From: Petunia secreta
Taxonomy: Eukaryota; Streptophyta; Magnoliopsida; Solanales; Solanaceae
DNA length: 64,000 bases
NCBI GenBank assembly: GCA_029990175.1
Contig: JARKIP010000021.1
Span: 19,659,501-19,723,500 of the forward strand
Direction of reading: 5' to 3'
The notes under the pieces: model-generated
What the model saw: only the letters and a program-made list of their open reading frames with translations
Told to the model about the DNA's origin: nothing
Database searches by the model: none
Made by a program: the position numbers and the translations under genes
In this document: positions 1 through 11,534 of the stretch, piece after piece
Layout of the letters: every line of letters begins with the position of its first letter
How positions within the stretch are numbered: position 1 is the stretch's first letter

Positions 1-388
1 GTCAAGCGAAAGAGCAACTTTTTACGCTATTACTTGAACAATGTCATCACAATACTTAAGTTATCTAACTCTTATTTATGAGTAATGTCATAGAATTGAT
101 AAAAAAAATAAAGAAATTAATCAAAATAGTCACTCAAAAAATAACTTAAATTAAAAATAACTAGCATATAATTAAGATGAATCACATCCAAAATTGATAA
201 GAATGAAACTCTATATTGGATTAGGGCTTGTGCTAGCGCATAAAAAGATGAATTCCACGTACTAAATTAATAGAAAAATTACACAAATCATTCATAACTA
301 ACATAAAATTTTATAATTAAAAAAATACTCCGTAACAGCATTACAAAATAATTAAAATTTAATAAATTTACAACGTGAACTTGGCCGT
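1..388. other. AT-rich intergenic DNA, no gene seen
   Basis: No coding potential, RNA gene or terminal repeat was recognised here. The stretch is AT-rich and ends in the 8-bp target site GCTGGCAC (389-396) that is duplicated around the adjacent hAT element. Confidence 0.6.
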
Positions 389-935
389 GCTGGCACTAAG
401 GGTGGCCAGCGGTCCGGTCCGGAACCGGGCCAAAAAAATTTCAAACCGGTGGAATTCCGGTCTACCGGTCCGGTCCATGCCGGTTTCAAATATTGGAGCC
501 GGATCGGAACCGGTTCCGGCGACCGTTAGGCCGGTCCGGTCCGGCCGGTTAACGGTTTTTTTGTTATTTTTTTTTTAGGCAAATAAAACTAAAATTTGAA
601 AAACTTAACAATTTATTTAAACATCATTTGTGATAATTAGGTAAATTATATTTTTTAATGAAACAAATTAACAAAATAATTATGTAAATTATATTTTAAA
701 ATTTATTAATGTAAAGTTTATTGAATGAGAAATAAATAATTGAACGACGTCTTCTAGTTTGTTACTTTATCAGTGTAAAGTTTATGAAACAAAACAAACG
801 TTTATTGAATGAGAAATAGATAATTGAAATGACAAAACAAACTAGAAATCGAAAAATTACAAAGATACTAAATAAACTAGAAATTCGAAAATACATAATT
901 GAAATAGATATTCCCTTAGCCATCTCTTCAAATTT

Positions 936-1175
936 TCAATCACGCGGAATAAAGCCATTTATTATATCCCATTCGGTTCTGTGGTTTTTTTTTAAGTGTT
1001 GCCTAAACTTTCCCGTCCCTCCATTGTTGGGTCCAGTGTAAAGTTGCCACTCTTTGTTACAGATGCTACATTTAGCTTTCTGAGATTCAGTATCTTTCGT
1101 AATAAGTTCCCACACTATAGAACGACGTCTTCGTTCAGGAGCAGCGGGAGCAGCGGGAGCTTGATTTTCAGCCAT
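936..1175 (-). pseudogene. hAT transposase fragment: isolated BED zinc finger
   Basis: This 79-aa reading frame starts with an alanine/proline-rich leader and then encodes a complete BED-type finger: CSIC, then a spacer with TGPNNGGTGKFRQH, then H-x4-H in HLKKNH. BED fingers bind transposon ends and are N-terminal in plant hAT transposases. No catalytic domain follows. Downstream (about 560-935) there are only AT-rich sequence and two copies of a roughly 45-bp direct repeat, so the body of this transposase copy appears deleted. Upstream lies a TATA-like stretch (about 1270-1290) resembling that of the second copy near 4735-4752. Either it is a remnant of an internally deleted element or a second first exon of the composite element; it is unlikely to function alone. 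Confidence 0.75.
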
Positions 1176-1457
1176 TATAATTGTTTGGATTTTGGAAGAA
1201 ATTTAGAAAATAGCCTTTGAGAGTAATTTGAGAGATAAATTGATAGAAAATGGTAAATTGTGTGATATAATGATGAAATAATAGGGTATATATAGATAAA
1301 AATAGGTTGGGGGGGGGGGGGTTATGGGGGGCGTTTAGGGGGGGTGATAGGCAAATATAGCCGTTTTTGGCCGTTGGCCAACGCCTATATTTGAAAGAGA
1401 GCCGTTGGGCCAAAATGCCGGTCCGGTTCGGTCCGGTCCGGCAGTTCGGCCCAAATA

Positions 1458-1493
<36 letters not shown>

Positions 1494-1934
1494 TTTTTCC
1501 ATTGAGTTTTATTTAAAGTGATGGAAACTTTGAAAAATATTACAACAAAATATTATTTAGTTTTTACTTGTATATATTAAAGTTTAAACTTAGAATAAAA
1601 AAACTTGTAGTATTTTTTATAATTTGAACTTGTAGTTTTGAATTAATTTGTTATGTTCAATATTCAAAGTTTCAAACTTTGAATTAATTTTAGTAAATTC
1701 AAATTTTTGAATTAATTCTTTAAGTTCAAAATTCAATATTTAAACTAATTTACAAACTAGTAATTAATTGTAGTATTTTTTGCGCAAACTATAAATTAAA
1801 AATAAATAGTATGAAGACAATAGTTGTGATTGAATTCCAAGACTTGGAGCAATTTTATTGAATTGTTTAAGATATAAGAAGTGCAAATTACATCTAAACA
1901 AAAACTTGTAAATTCAAAATTCTTATTTAGAATA

Positions 1935-4340
1935 TTACATTCTTTTAAACATATTAGCTAGTTTCTTGAGGACACTTGTAGGCTTTTCTTTTGGAACTGG
2001 CCGTTGTTGATCTTGTTCATCATCTCCTTCTGGTTCTTCGTCTTCTTCTTCTTCTTCATTGCCGGTTTGACTCCCTTCACTTGTTCCGTCGCTCAAAATT
2101 TGATCGATATATGCTCTGCCCCTTTCCTTAGTAAGTTCTGGTAGACCAAAGTTTCTTCGCTCTGCTCTTATCCAATCGCTGAATAAAACTCCTGTCTCCA
2201 TTGCCTCCTCTCTCAACGAATATCTGTGATCTCCAATTTGAAATCTTCCTTGGCTGAAAGCGCTTTCCGATGCAACTGATGAAGCTTGAATTGTTAATAT
2301 ATCCCGGGCCATTTTTGCAAGAATTGGAAATTGCGATTCTTGATTCTTCCAATAATCCAACAAATTCGCAGTTCCAAAGTTGTTAAGTTTCTTTGGATAT
2401 TGAATTAAATACACTTGGAACTCGCTGTATTCCTCTCCGTACTCGTCCTGTTCTGAAAGCAACTTTTCGTCAAGTCCCCCAAAAGTGCGCATTCCTGCTC
2501 CTGCCTGTGAAGAACTTTGCCCGGTGGATAGTATTGGTTCCGTTGGCTCTGCAGTGTCTGCCCAAGCTCTATACTTTGCAAAAACAGCCACGGTATCTGC
2601 ATAAACTTTAGCAACAGCCTCGTCTACACTTGGAAACTTGTTAGTAGCAATTTCCTCTGGAGTAATTTCTAAATTTGCATATACTTCTCTAACAAGTCGT
2701 TCAGTTAACTTAATTTTAAAAGCAGGATGCAACACAGAAGCAATGTAAAAAAGAGGAGGAATTGGAAAAAAATATTTTCTAAACTTTTCAATCATTAACT
2801 CTACAGCCGGTAAGTAAACTGCATATTGTTTATACATTTTCAATAATTCCGATATTCCAGCTATATAATATAACATGGTAGGAGTAGTTGGATAATATTG
2901 ACCGGAAAATTCTAAAGTAGCTTGATAAAATTTATGTAAAAACTGAAGAAGATGTTGAACAACTTGCCAATCCTCATCTTTAAGGTGATAGATTTTCATA
3001 AAATGTTTATTATACATTTGAGAAATAGGCAGTCTATATTCATAAGCAACATTCAATGCCTCATATAAAGTGTTCCACCTAGTACAAACTTCCTTTGGGA
3101 CTCTCCTAACTGGCATTCCTAATTCTACACATTTTCTTTCCCATTCTCGTCTTCTTTCTTGGTTTTTATTTCTAAAAATATAAGTAATAGCTATCTGCAC
3201 CTTTTTGATAATATCGTTAAACAAGGTAAGACCATCTCTGACTACTAAGTTGTAAATATGACATGCACACCTAACATGAAAAAATTCAGGAAAAGGAGGG
3301 TTCAAAATAGGTATCAAGTTCCTAAGTGCGTCTGTGTTGTTTGTAGCATTATCTACCGTAATACTAAAAACTTTGTTAGACAAACAGTACGTACGACAAA
3401 TTGATGAAACTTTGTTACAAATATAATTTCTCGTGTGTGGTTCATCAACAATTTTATAAGCAATAATACGTTTTTGAAAAACCCAATCAGGATCTATCCA
3501 ATGACAAGTCACAGTAATATAATCACATCCATTAGTAGAACGACCCATATCCGTAGTAAGACATACTCTAGTGTCAAAGTTATCAAACATATATCGCAAA
3601 TAATCCTGATATTCGTTCTTAAATTTAATAATATCATTTTTAATAGTAGTTCTTGGAAAACCTCTAAAAGAGGGATTATATACAGCCTGAACATAACGAA
3701 CAAAACCAGTAGAAGAAGGAAAACTATAAGGTAAACCCTCGAGGGCAACTAGTTTAGCAATTTCTTCCCTATCCTTTTGTTTATCATAAGTAAGAAGCCC
3801 TCCTGTTAAATGGTTAATTCTTGCTTGGATACCCGAAGAAGAATCATGCGCTACTCCCCCATGTTCGGTCCCTAAATATATACCACCCGCCCGCGTTGCC
3901 CATTCTTTAGGATGTTTATTTTGTAAGTGCTTCCTAAGTTTACCCGTCCCACCCTATTACCCCCAGTTCTAAAAACCCACACCTTATCACAAAGCCCGCA
4001 GGAGGCCGTCTGCGCTTCAACATTCTTTGATGCAAAATCCCACACATCAGATCTATCCTTACGTTTAGCCGGTATTCTAGTAGGAGGTTCAGGAGGCAAG
4101 TCTGACAGAACTTCGGGTGGACTAGCTTGAAATTCAGGTGTTTCTTCTAAATTACCCCCGCTTTGATTCCCATATCGTGTTTCTAACATTTCGTGATCAA
4201 GTATATTATCAGCGCTAATATTATGATAATGTTGAGAATCATCTATGTGGTGGGTATTCCGACTAGAACTACCAGCAATTTCCCCTACGACCACGTGCCC
4301 GCCCCCCACTACTAGTTCCAATTGAACCTCGTTGAGACAT
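1935..4340 (-). pseudogene. hAT transposase (BED finger, RNase H-like core, hATC domain), frame broken
   Basis: The protein resembles plant RICESLEEPER/DAYSLEEPER-type transposases. The C-terminal 554 codons (1935-3599) are open, and the same frame stays open upstream to about 3955. It holds the core with TTDMGRSTNGCDYITVTCHW and RCACHIYNLVVRDGL, and the C-terminal dimerisation domain around ILTIQASSVASESAFSQGRF, followed by an acidic tail. The N-terminal BED finger (about 3930-4060) begins in another frame with CGLCDKVW and continues after a one-base frameshift near 3950 in the frame of the main body. A further frame change occurs near the probable start (ATG at 4340; an alternative ATG lies at 4456). 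The frame breaks mean it is probably inactive, though much of the domain is well kept. Confidence 0.85.
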
Positions 4341-5312
4341 AATAATAGCAAATAAAATAAATATATATGACAAAAAAATAATAAAAGAGTAGAAGTAGGA
4401 ACGACCAACCAAATATAACCGTATAATTGAGGTGAAGTTGAAACTTGAGCCTCCACTTCAATTAATTAGTTGAATACTTGATAATCGAAAAATTGTAAAA
4501 ATAGCCAAATTGATATTTTCAACCACGTAGCGCCTCCAATTAACCCAATACTTGATATTTATAAACTTCACCAAGTAGCACAATATAACTTTGATAGAAA
4601 CTCCAAATAGAACTTGATAAAGTAGCCAAATTATAAATTTTTAACAAATAGCCAAAGTAGAACAATAGCAATATTGTAGAAAATTTGAGAGAATTAGAGA
4701 GAATTGGAAGATTTGTGTGAAAAATATGATGAAATAATGGGGTATTTATAGAAAAAAAATAGTTAGGGGTGGTTATGGGGTGTATTTGGCCGTTTTTGGC
4801 CGTTGGACAACGGCTAGGAGGTCAAAATAGCCGTTGCCCAACGGCTAGAAACGGGCAGTTTTTTTCTTTTTTTTTTTTTTATTTTTTTGACCGGTCCGGT
4901 CCGGGCCGGTTCCGGTCCCATTTTTATCCGGTCCTCCCGATTTTTTTTCGAGGCACCGGTTCGGTACCGGGATCGGGGCCCGTTAGTGGCCAACGGTCCG
5001 GTTTCAACCGGTCCGGACCGGTCCGAGCCGGTTTCCGGTCCGGTCCGGTCAAAACCGGACCGTTAGCCACCCTTAGCTGGCACGACCTAATGCCACTACT
5101 TATCACATAAAGTTGGTTCACAACAGTGATAAGACTCTCTCCTCTATGGTGGGGCCATGGTGATAATAAATCTAAAAATAAGCCTTACTTCTGCCGAAAG
5201 TCAACGAACTGATAGCAACTGAATCTTGAGTTGCTTTATACACAAAAATATTGACCCATAAATGATCGCCAATTAGAGACGAAGATAGAGTCAAGAATTT
5301 GTTAGCACATCA

Positions 5313-8300
5313 ATGGAGTTTTTGATTCCTTTCATTTCTGTCTTTGCTCTTTTCTCAACTGTTTATGCATCCAACCAGGTATGTTCTGCTTTTTGTGCTA
5401 TCGAAAATAGTACAATTGTACTCTCCCATTCGAGTATTCCATTAATTCTATCCTCGTCGTTCAACTTTTAAAACATATTTACCATCTAATAGGACACGTG
5501 GCCAGAGCTGAGACTGACTGAGCTCTTGCCACGTGTCCTAATAAGAGGGTAAATATGTTTAAAAGTTGAAGACGAGGATAGAATTAATGGAATACTCAAA
5601 CGGAGAGTAGTACATGAGCAAATTTGTTCATTTTCAGCTGATTTTATCTTTTTCTTGTTAATATTTTTATGAAAGTAGTAAAGATTCAAACTTTACAACA
5701 TGGCACCAAAAGTATGCTTACAACTTATGGTGTTAAATATGTCATGACATTTCTAGACGCTATTAAGGATAAAACTGGAAGTGTATAGTTAAAGAGATTC
5801 CAAATTTAGAAGATGTCATTCTTTTATGAACAAACTGAAAAGGAAAATGTGCTGTATAAGATGGAGAGAGAGCAAGTATCAGAAGTAGTAATATTTTTTT
5901 ATTTTATTATAGAATATACTTAAGAAGTTGAGCAAATACTTAGTACTGTTTTGAGGGAAGCTGGAAGTGTTTAAATGGAGAGGCAGGAGTATTTGTTTAA
6001 ATTAGAACAAAAAAGAGGCAGTTTTGCATATGCGCAAGCTAGCCCGGGCACCACCTTTATAAAAATAAAAGAGGCAGTCGTGTGTGAATTCTAGTGTGGG
6101 GTTTCTCAGAAGTTGGCTTGTTAATTGTTCCTTTTTTGTGTGTGTCTTATCTCAATAAGCTGATGATCAGTTAGAAAGGTTGGATCTTTGTGGTGAAACT
6201 CCTGTTAATTTGAATCTATGCTGTTAAAATGGGATAGAGTCCTTCATTGGTTGAGGGAATGAGTTGTTTATCTAGTCTTGGACAATCCTCCCCTTGAGCT
6301 AGCTTTTGGAATTGAGTTAGGGGCAAGGTCCATTTCAATTTTGACATATGCAAATAAAATAGTGTATGCCAAAGATCTTGGCAAGAAGGGAAATGAGATT
6401 GGAGATTTGAATGCATTGAGAATGAAGTCTGGTCGAATCTTCTGGTGGGTTTTTAAGAAGTTCATTATTGTACTCCATGAGCTGATCAATGATCATCAAC
6501 CAGATAGTTTAATTTGTGGAGGAATTCTCATTTGAATCATGGTGCTAATTCAAAATTTGAACTGACAAGTGTACATATACTTAATTTTGGGGAGAAAAAG
6601 CAATAAATAGAATCTTCTTCCTTTGTATGAATGTCAAGAAGTTTCTTTTCTAGGATGGTCTAACCATTTTTTCAATCTTTCTCAGTTTTGTGATGCTACA
6701 AGTTTCTATGGAGATCCTGGATGCAATGTTCTACCTACAGTTTCATCAAAGATACTGATAAAAGGAGGAACTGTAGTGAATGCTCACCATAAGGAGGCTG
6801 CTGATGTGTATATAGAAGATGGAATAATTGTGGCAGTGAAGCCTAACATTATGGTAACAATAAAAGTTTTTCCTTTTTTAGTTTGAGGTTTTTTTTTTTC
6901 TTTTTTTTTCTGTTTTTTTAGATCGTCTAGGAAGTGAATATAAAACGTTCAACGGGGGAGCTAGCATGGCTGCTTGTCAATTCCAATTGGTCAATCCATT
7001 TTTTTTCAACAGCTGGCTACTTAAGCTGGCTTTGAACTTTACATATTCCCGGAACTCTTTATAGGTTTTCAGTGGTTGATTATTTTTATCCTTGGTGAAT
7101 GTTTTCATCGCTGTTCATCTCAGTTAACAAGACCATCTGCAGGTTGGTGATGATATCAAGGTCATTGATGCAACTGGAAAGTTTGTCATGCCAGGTAGAG
7201 TTCCTTTCTTTAGGGCCATGGTGCTCAGTTGATTGCATATCGAGTCTTAGAATCATAGTTTTGCTTTTTCTGCCAGAAAAGGACTTAAAAGACATATCTA
7301 CTGTAATATGTTTAGTGTCATATATGCAGCTTTTACATCAGTTTTACTTATGTTAGTTTTACGTGAATAAGCAGAGAGTTTTCATGTGCAAGGTCTGCGA
7401 GATTTCTCCCTGCTTAATAAAAATATTTGAGTTTGAGTAGTAAAATAAACATGAGAGCAATTTCTCGAAGTGACAATTCCAAGTAAATTAGCCTCAATAG
7501 TAAACCCTGGCTAGCATACAATTTATCTTCATTTACTAATTCTGATGATGATGACAGGAGGAATTGATCCTCATACCCACCTTGCTATGGAATTTATGGG
7601 TTCTGAGACAATTGATGACTTCTTCAGTGGACAGGCGGCTGCATTAGCTGGTGGAACAACAATGCATATTGATTTTGTTATTCCGGTAAATGGAAGCTTA
7701 TCTGCAGGTTACAAATCTTACGTAGAGAAAGCAAAGAGGTCATGCATGGACTATGGTTTTCACATGGCAATTACAAACTGGGATGAAGCTGTTTCAGAGG
7801 AGATGGAAATCATGGTCAAGGAGAAAGGTTCTTATTTCTGGAGAGTATCATTTGTCTGAATACTTTTTAAGTTTTTGTTTCATAATTGCAGGGTAGAGTA
7901 TGGAGAAGCATCTTTCTCTCTTTAATTTTTGTTGTCTCTTTGCGTCATTCTTCTTGAATATGTTTCTCTTACCCTAGGTATCAACTCTTTCAAATTCTTC
8001 CTTGCCTACAAAGGCTCTTTTATGGTTAATGATGAGGTTCTGTTGGAGGGATTCAAGAAATGCAAGTCCCTTGGTGCCTTACCTATGGTTCATGCTGAAA
8101 ATGGGGATGCTGTATTTGAAGGTCAAAATAGGATGATTGAACTTGGTATTACTGGTCCAGAGGGACACGCACTGTCAAGGCCTCCAGTGGTAAAGTCAAT
8201 CTATTTTTCCTTCAGCATTCCTGCCTAAATATTGAACTAATTCAATAAATACACAAGCTTCTATGTAGACATTTAATGGGGTTACATATGAGTAATTAAT

Positions 8301-11100
8301 ATATATGTTTGGTTCTTCTGCATTCTCTGAAGGCATAGGTAGACTTGATAATGGTAAAAAAACTCGGACATCCAAAGCTGTGTGTAAAATGCTTGATAAC
8401 TATAGTTGTCACTCTTGGATAATCATGAACACAGACATTTCAAAAGTTTCCAGGCTACATAGAAGAAGAGATATGAATTAAATATTTGTCATATTATGGT
8501 GTTCTCAAGATTTTCTGTTATTTTCCATACTTCTACCCTTTCTAGCCAAGAGTGTGTTCACTGTGCTTGTGAATGTTTTGTCTGATTTGACAAGGCTATT
8601 AGTTTGTAGTTTTACTCCAAAGCTATGTCATTCTTTGGAAAACTTTTCCTAATGGTATTCCTTGCAATGTCATTAATATTTTCAGCTGGAGGGGGAAGCT
8701 ACTGCTCGAGCTATTCGTTTGGCTGCCTTTGTGAACTCTCCACTGTATGTTGTTCATGTCATGAGCATTGATGCGATGGAAGAAATTGCCAGAGCTCGAA
8801 AGTCAGGTCAGATTAGTGTCTTTGTAATGCTTGCTTTATGTCAAATGTACCATGATTCTTTTTCCGCTCTAAGGAGTTGTAAGTATAATCTTCAAATTCG
8901 TGGTTTCAGCCCCATCAAATCATTCACGCAAACCCCATGGTCCCCTAAATTTTGTTCTGTCATTTTTCAATTGACCATGGAGCTCCTTTTGTTCGAAGGT
9001 CCTCTTTTCTGCTCTCTGGCAGTAATGACATTGTTTCTTCTACTTTGAATTTACCAATCTTCACTGGGAACTCATAAATAGAACTTTGCTTAGTAGCCTG
9101 CAGGGCTTTGGTAGTAAGGCACTACATTTAGATGTGTGGGCAAGGCACACGTCACCGGTTCAAAACCGTTCCCAAAACAAATGCCTGGTATTTAAGCGGA
9201 AAAGGGTAGAGGGTCAGGCCCATCATCCACTGAGTTTCAGACCGTGGGATTTCTCAGTTATCAGAAAATTTCCTAATACTTGTAATGTTGCTATCTCTAT
9301 CTTCCAGTGCTTGCATAGCTATCTATAATTTAGAAGCAAAAAAAAGAAACACTTATTTACATGCCCTTTTGATTTGACCCATTTCACTTCCATGTTTATG
9401 TTAGTCATCAATAATTCTGCCTCAGATCCCAGTTTCATGGCACTTGAGTTATGACTCCAGACTAAATTTACCATCTCATTTCAGGTCAGAGAGTTGTTGG
9501 GGAGCCAGTAGTTTCAGGTTTACTTCTTAATGATTCGGTACTTTGGGACCCTGACTTCCATTTTGCTTCCAGGTAGAAGTCCTTTTATTCCTCTGTGGTT
9601 TAGATTTTCTTTATTTTCTTTTCTATTGTCCCTTCATAGATGGCATAAACGCGCATGAAAGTTTTTTTCTAAATCAGGTATGTCATGAGCCCACCAATCA
9701 GAGCAGCAGGTCATGGAACAGCTCTTCAAGCAGCTCTTGCAACGGGGCTTCTGCAGGTTTTTATCTTGATCAGTGTGTAGATATCAGCATATGCTTTTAT
9801 GTGCTGTCTCAAATATGAAAACTACTTGGGATTCCATTGGGCAATGGGCATAGGCCACATCCGAGAAGTCTACTTTCCCGTCTTATGATTCTGTCCATCA
9901 ACTCATATGGGCAAGATGGACGTTACTAGCATTCCTTTTCTTGTCTATAGAACTGATAAGCATGGCTTCATATATGCAGCTGGTAGGAACTGATCACTGT
10001 ACCTTCAATTCAACTCAGAAAGCCCTAGGAATTGGTGATTTCCGCAAAATACCAAATGGTGTTAATGGTATACAAACTCCTTTTCCTTCATTTATCTAGT
10101 GCTGTGTCCTTAGCTTCCTTTTATGGCATTTCTAAGTTCTACAGTGTAAACCATATCTGTATAGGCTTGGAGGAAAGGATGCATTTGGTTTGGGATACAA
10201 TGGTGGTAAGCTGCGACATAATCTATTGTTCGTAATATGACGAGACGCTCCTATCCTATGAATCGTGGTATGCGAGTATGTTGTTTACTTTCATTTGACT
10301 GTTTTCTCAGGCATCTGGTCAAATAACTGTCAATGATTATGTTCGCATGACAAGCACTGAATGGTAAACTTTCACTAAAACTTTTGCTGATCTTCTGATA
10401 CTTATTTCGATCTGAATCTCTATCCGCCAGTCTAATGGTTATGATTCTTTCTTGGGTTTAATATGGGATATATTTCAACAATCCAACTGTCTTATCTTAA
10501 CTGGAATACCCGATCTTGTGTTTTAGTGCTCGCATTTTCAATATCTATCCAAGGAAGGGAGCAATACTTGTTGGGTCTGATGCTGATATAATCATATTAA
10601 ATCCAAACTCGAGCTTCGAGATCAGTTCAAAGTCGCACCATTATAGAACAGATACCAATGTCTACGAGGGTTGGAGAGGCAAGGTAAGCATTCACAAGTT
10701 GTTGACTTTTACATATCATATAAAATTTTCTTGCCAGAACTATGATTTAGAACTTCTTTGAATGTAGTGATTCTATTGTTCCATATTCTTGTGAATTTAC
10801 TTTTTAAAGGTTGAAAAGAAAGTACTACATGCTAAGCAGCAAAGATTGCCAGTGCTTTGTGTTCTCACTTTATTAAGTCTATGTTTCTTATTTCCTTATT
10901 TATTCCTTGCACAGGGAAAGGTTGAAGTTACAATTGCAGGAGGAAGGATTGTTTGGGAAAATGATGAGCTGAAAGTTGTTCCTGGTGCTGGCAAGTACGT
11001 TGAAATGCCACCTTTCAGTTATCTTTTTGACGGGATAGACAAGGCAGATGCAAAGTACCTCTCTTCCTTGAGAGCACCCGTAAAACGGTCAACGGCTTGA
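5313..11100 (+). CDS. PYD2: Dihydropyrimidinase (PYD2), 13 exons
   Basis: Dihydropyrimidinase opens the ring of dihydrouracil and dihydrothymine, the second step of pyrimidine catabolism. Exons: 5313-5378, 6686-6853, 7143-7194, 7558-7827, 7978-8189, 8686-8806, 9485-9572, 9678-9756, 9980-10067, 10165-10205, 10311-10363, 10527-10683, 10915-11100. They sum to 1581 nt (526 aa), near the length I recall for the Arabidopsis protein. Phases agree at every junction and all introns are GT-AG. The metal site of this amidohydrolase family is intact: His101 and His103 in GGIDPHTH, the carboxylated Lys197 in FFLAYKG, His224 in MVHAEN, His280 in LYVVHV and Asp357 in VGTDHCTF. Exon 1 encodes a hydrophobic 22-residue leader (MEFLIPFISVFALFSTVYAS), a likely secretory signal. 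A hAT element lies just upstream; intron 1 holds a G-box MITE and intron 6 a SINE. Confidence 0.96.
5421..5607. mobile_element. Foldback MITE (Stowaway/mariner-like) in PYD2 intron 1
   Basis: The two halves are almost perfect reverse complements for about 85 bp each, starting CTCTCCCATTCGAGTATTCC at the left and matching CTCTCCGTTTGAGTATTCC read from the right. TA flanks both ends (5419-5420 and 5608-5609), as for mariner-type MITEs. Near the loop each arm carries GACACGTGGC, a perfect G-box (CACGTG), so the element adds two G-boxes about 200 bp inside the gene. Confidence 0.85.
6234..6340 (+). repeat. Probable fragment of a Copia or TRIM-type LTR
   Basis: The stretch contains TTCATTGGTTGAGGGAATGA and, downstream, GAGCTAGCTTTTGGAATTGA. 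This layout resembles the LTRs of the TRIM-like element at 47117-47724, which carry AGGTTGAGGAAATGATCG followed by TCATGAACTAACTTTTAGG. Only one piece is seen, with no primer site or target duplication. It lies in PYD2 intron 1. Confidence 0.4.
9103..9265 (+). mobile_element. tRNA-derived SINE in PYD2 intron 6
   Basis: An A-box-like sequence (GGGCTTTGGTAGTAAGGCAC) is followed about 40 bp later by a B-box-like GGTTCAAAACC, the RNA polymerase III promoter layout of tRNA-derived SINEs. The end of the element and its target duplication could not be fixed. Confidence 0.6.
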
Positions 11101-11534
11101 CTTGGCAAATTCAGTTTTCATTTTGAGGAGCATAAAGTCTGTCTCTATTCACTTGTAAATACAGAAAAACCTTAAGGACATTTGCACTCAAGCAGTTGTA
11201 GCTAGGCCCTTGGGCACATAATGTTATTTTATCAAATGGTGTTTATACCATAAATGATATTATACAATGGTGTATAGCTGGATTAATGAATGGAGATTGA
11301 GATTTTGCCTCATTGTGCAGAATACAAATAGATCCCAAGAATCACAATGCTTTTAATTATAACATTGCTACATTTTCGTCATTCTTACTCCAAGCAAGAG
11401 GCTTGGATGCATATATACTCTGATGAAAAATGATAAACCTATCTCGTATATTCATCTATGAATATAGGAGAAAATTAGTCAGTCAAGACTGTTACAAACG
11501 GAGCTGCTCATGCCTCGCGCACACTAAAACCACA
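11101..11534. other. Tail-to-tail intergenic region between PYD2 and the NOI-repeat gene
   Basis: This 434-bp gap holds the 3' untranslated regions of two convergent genes. No other gene or repeat was recognised. The short spacing means the two transcripts may overlap at their 3' ends. Confidence 0.6.

Larger units (their letters stand above)
397..5075 (-). mobile_element. hAT superfamily DNA transposon, chimeric and decayed
   Basis: The ends are inverted repeats: TAAGGGTGGCCAGCGGTCCG at the left and the reverse complement of TAAGGGTGGCTAACGGTCCG at the right. They are flanked by a perfect 8-bp target duplication GCTGGCAC (389-396 and 5076-5083), the size expected of hAT elements. Both subterminal regions are packed with the motif CCGGTCC or its complement (about 410-550 and 4890-5060). 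The transposase is encoded on the minus strand. The element is chimeric: a BED-finger and promoter unit at about 936-1460 is repeated in related form at about 3930-4900, and CCGGTCC-rich end-like DNA occurs internally at 1412-1455, next to a run of about 32 T. Insertion was about 230 bp upstream of the PYD2 start codon. Confidence 0.93.

Noticed and set aside
410..550. CRISPR-like array from repeated CCGGTCC units
   Set aside because: Units are short, unevenly spaced, occur at both transposon ends in inverted orientation, and the genome is eukaryotic.
1311..1321. Poly-G runs here and at about 47600-47614 as functional signals
   Set aside because: The first is an ordinary homopolymer in the hAT leader; the second is explained as the purine tract of the TRIM-like element, and lengths may contain sequencing error.
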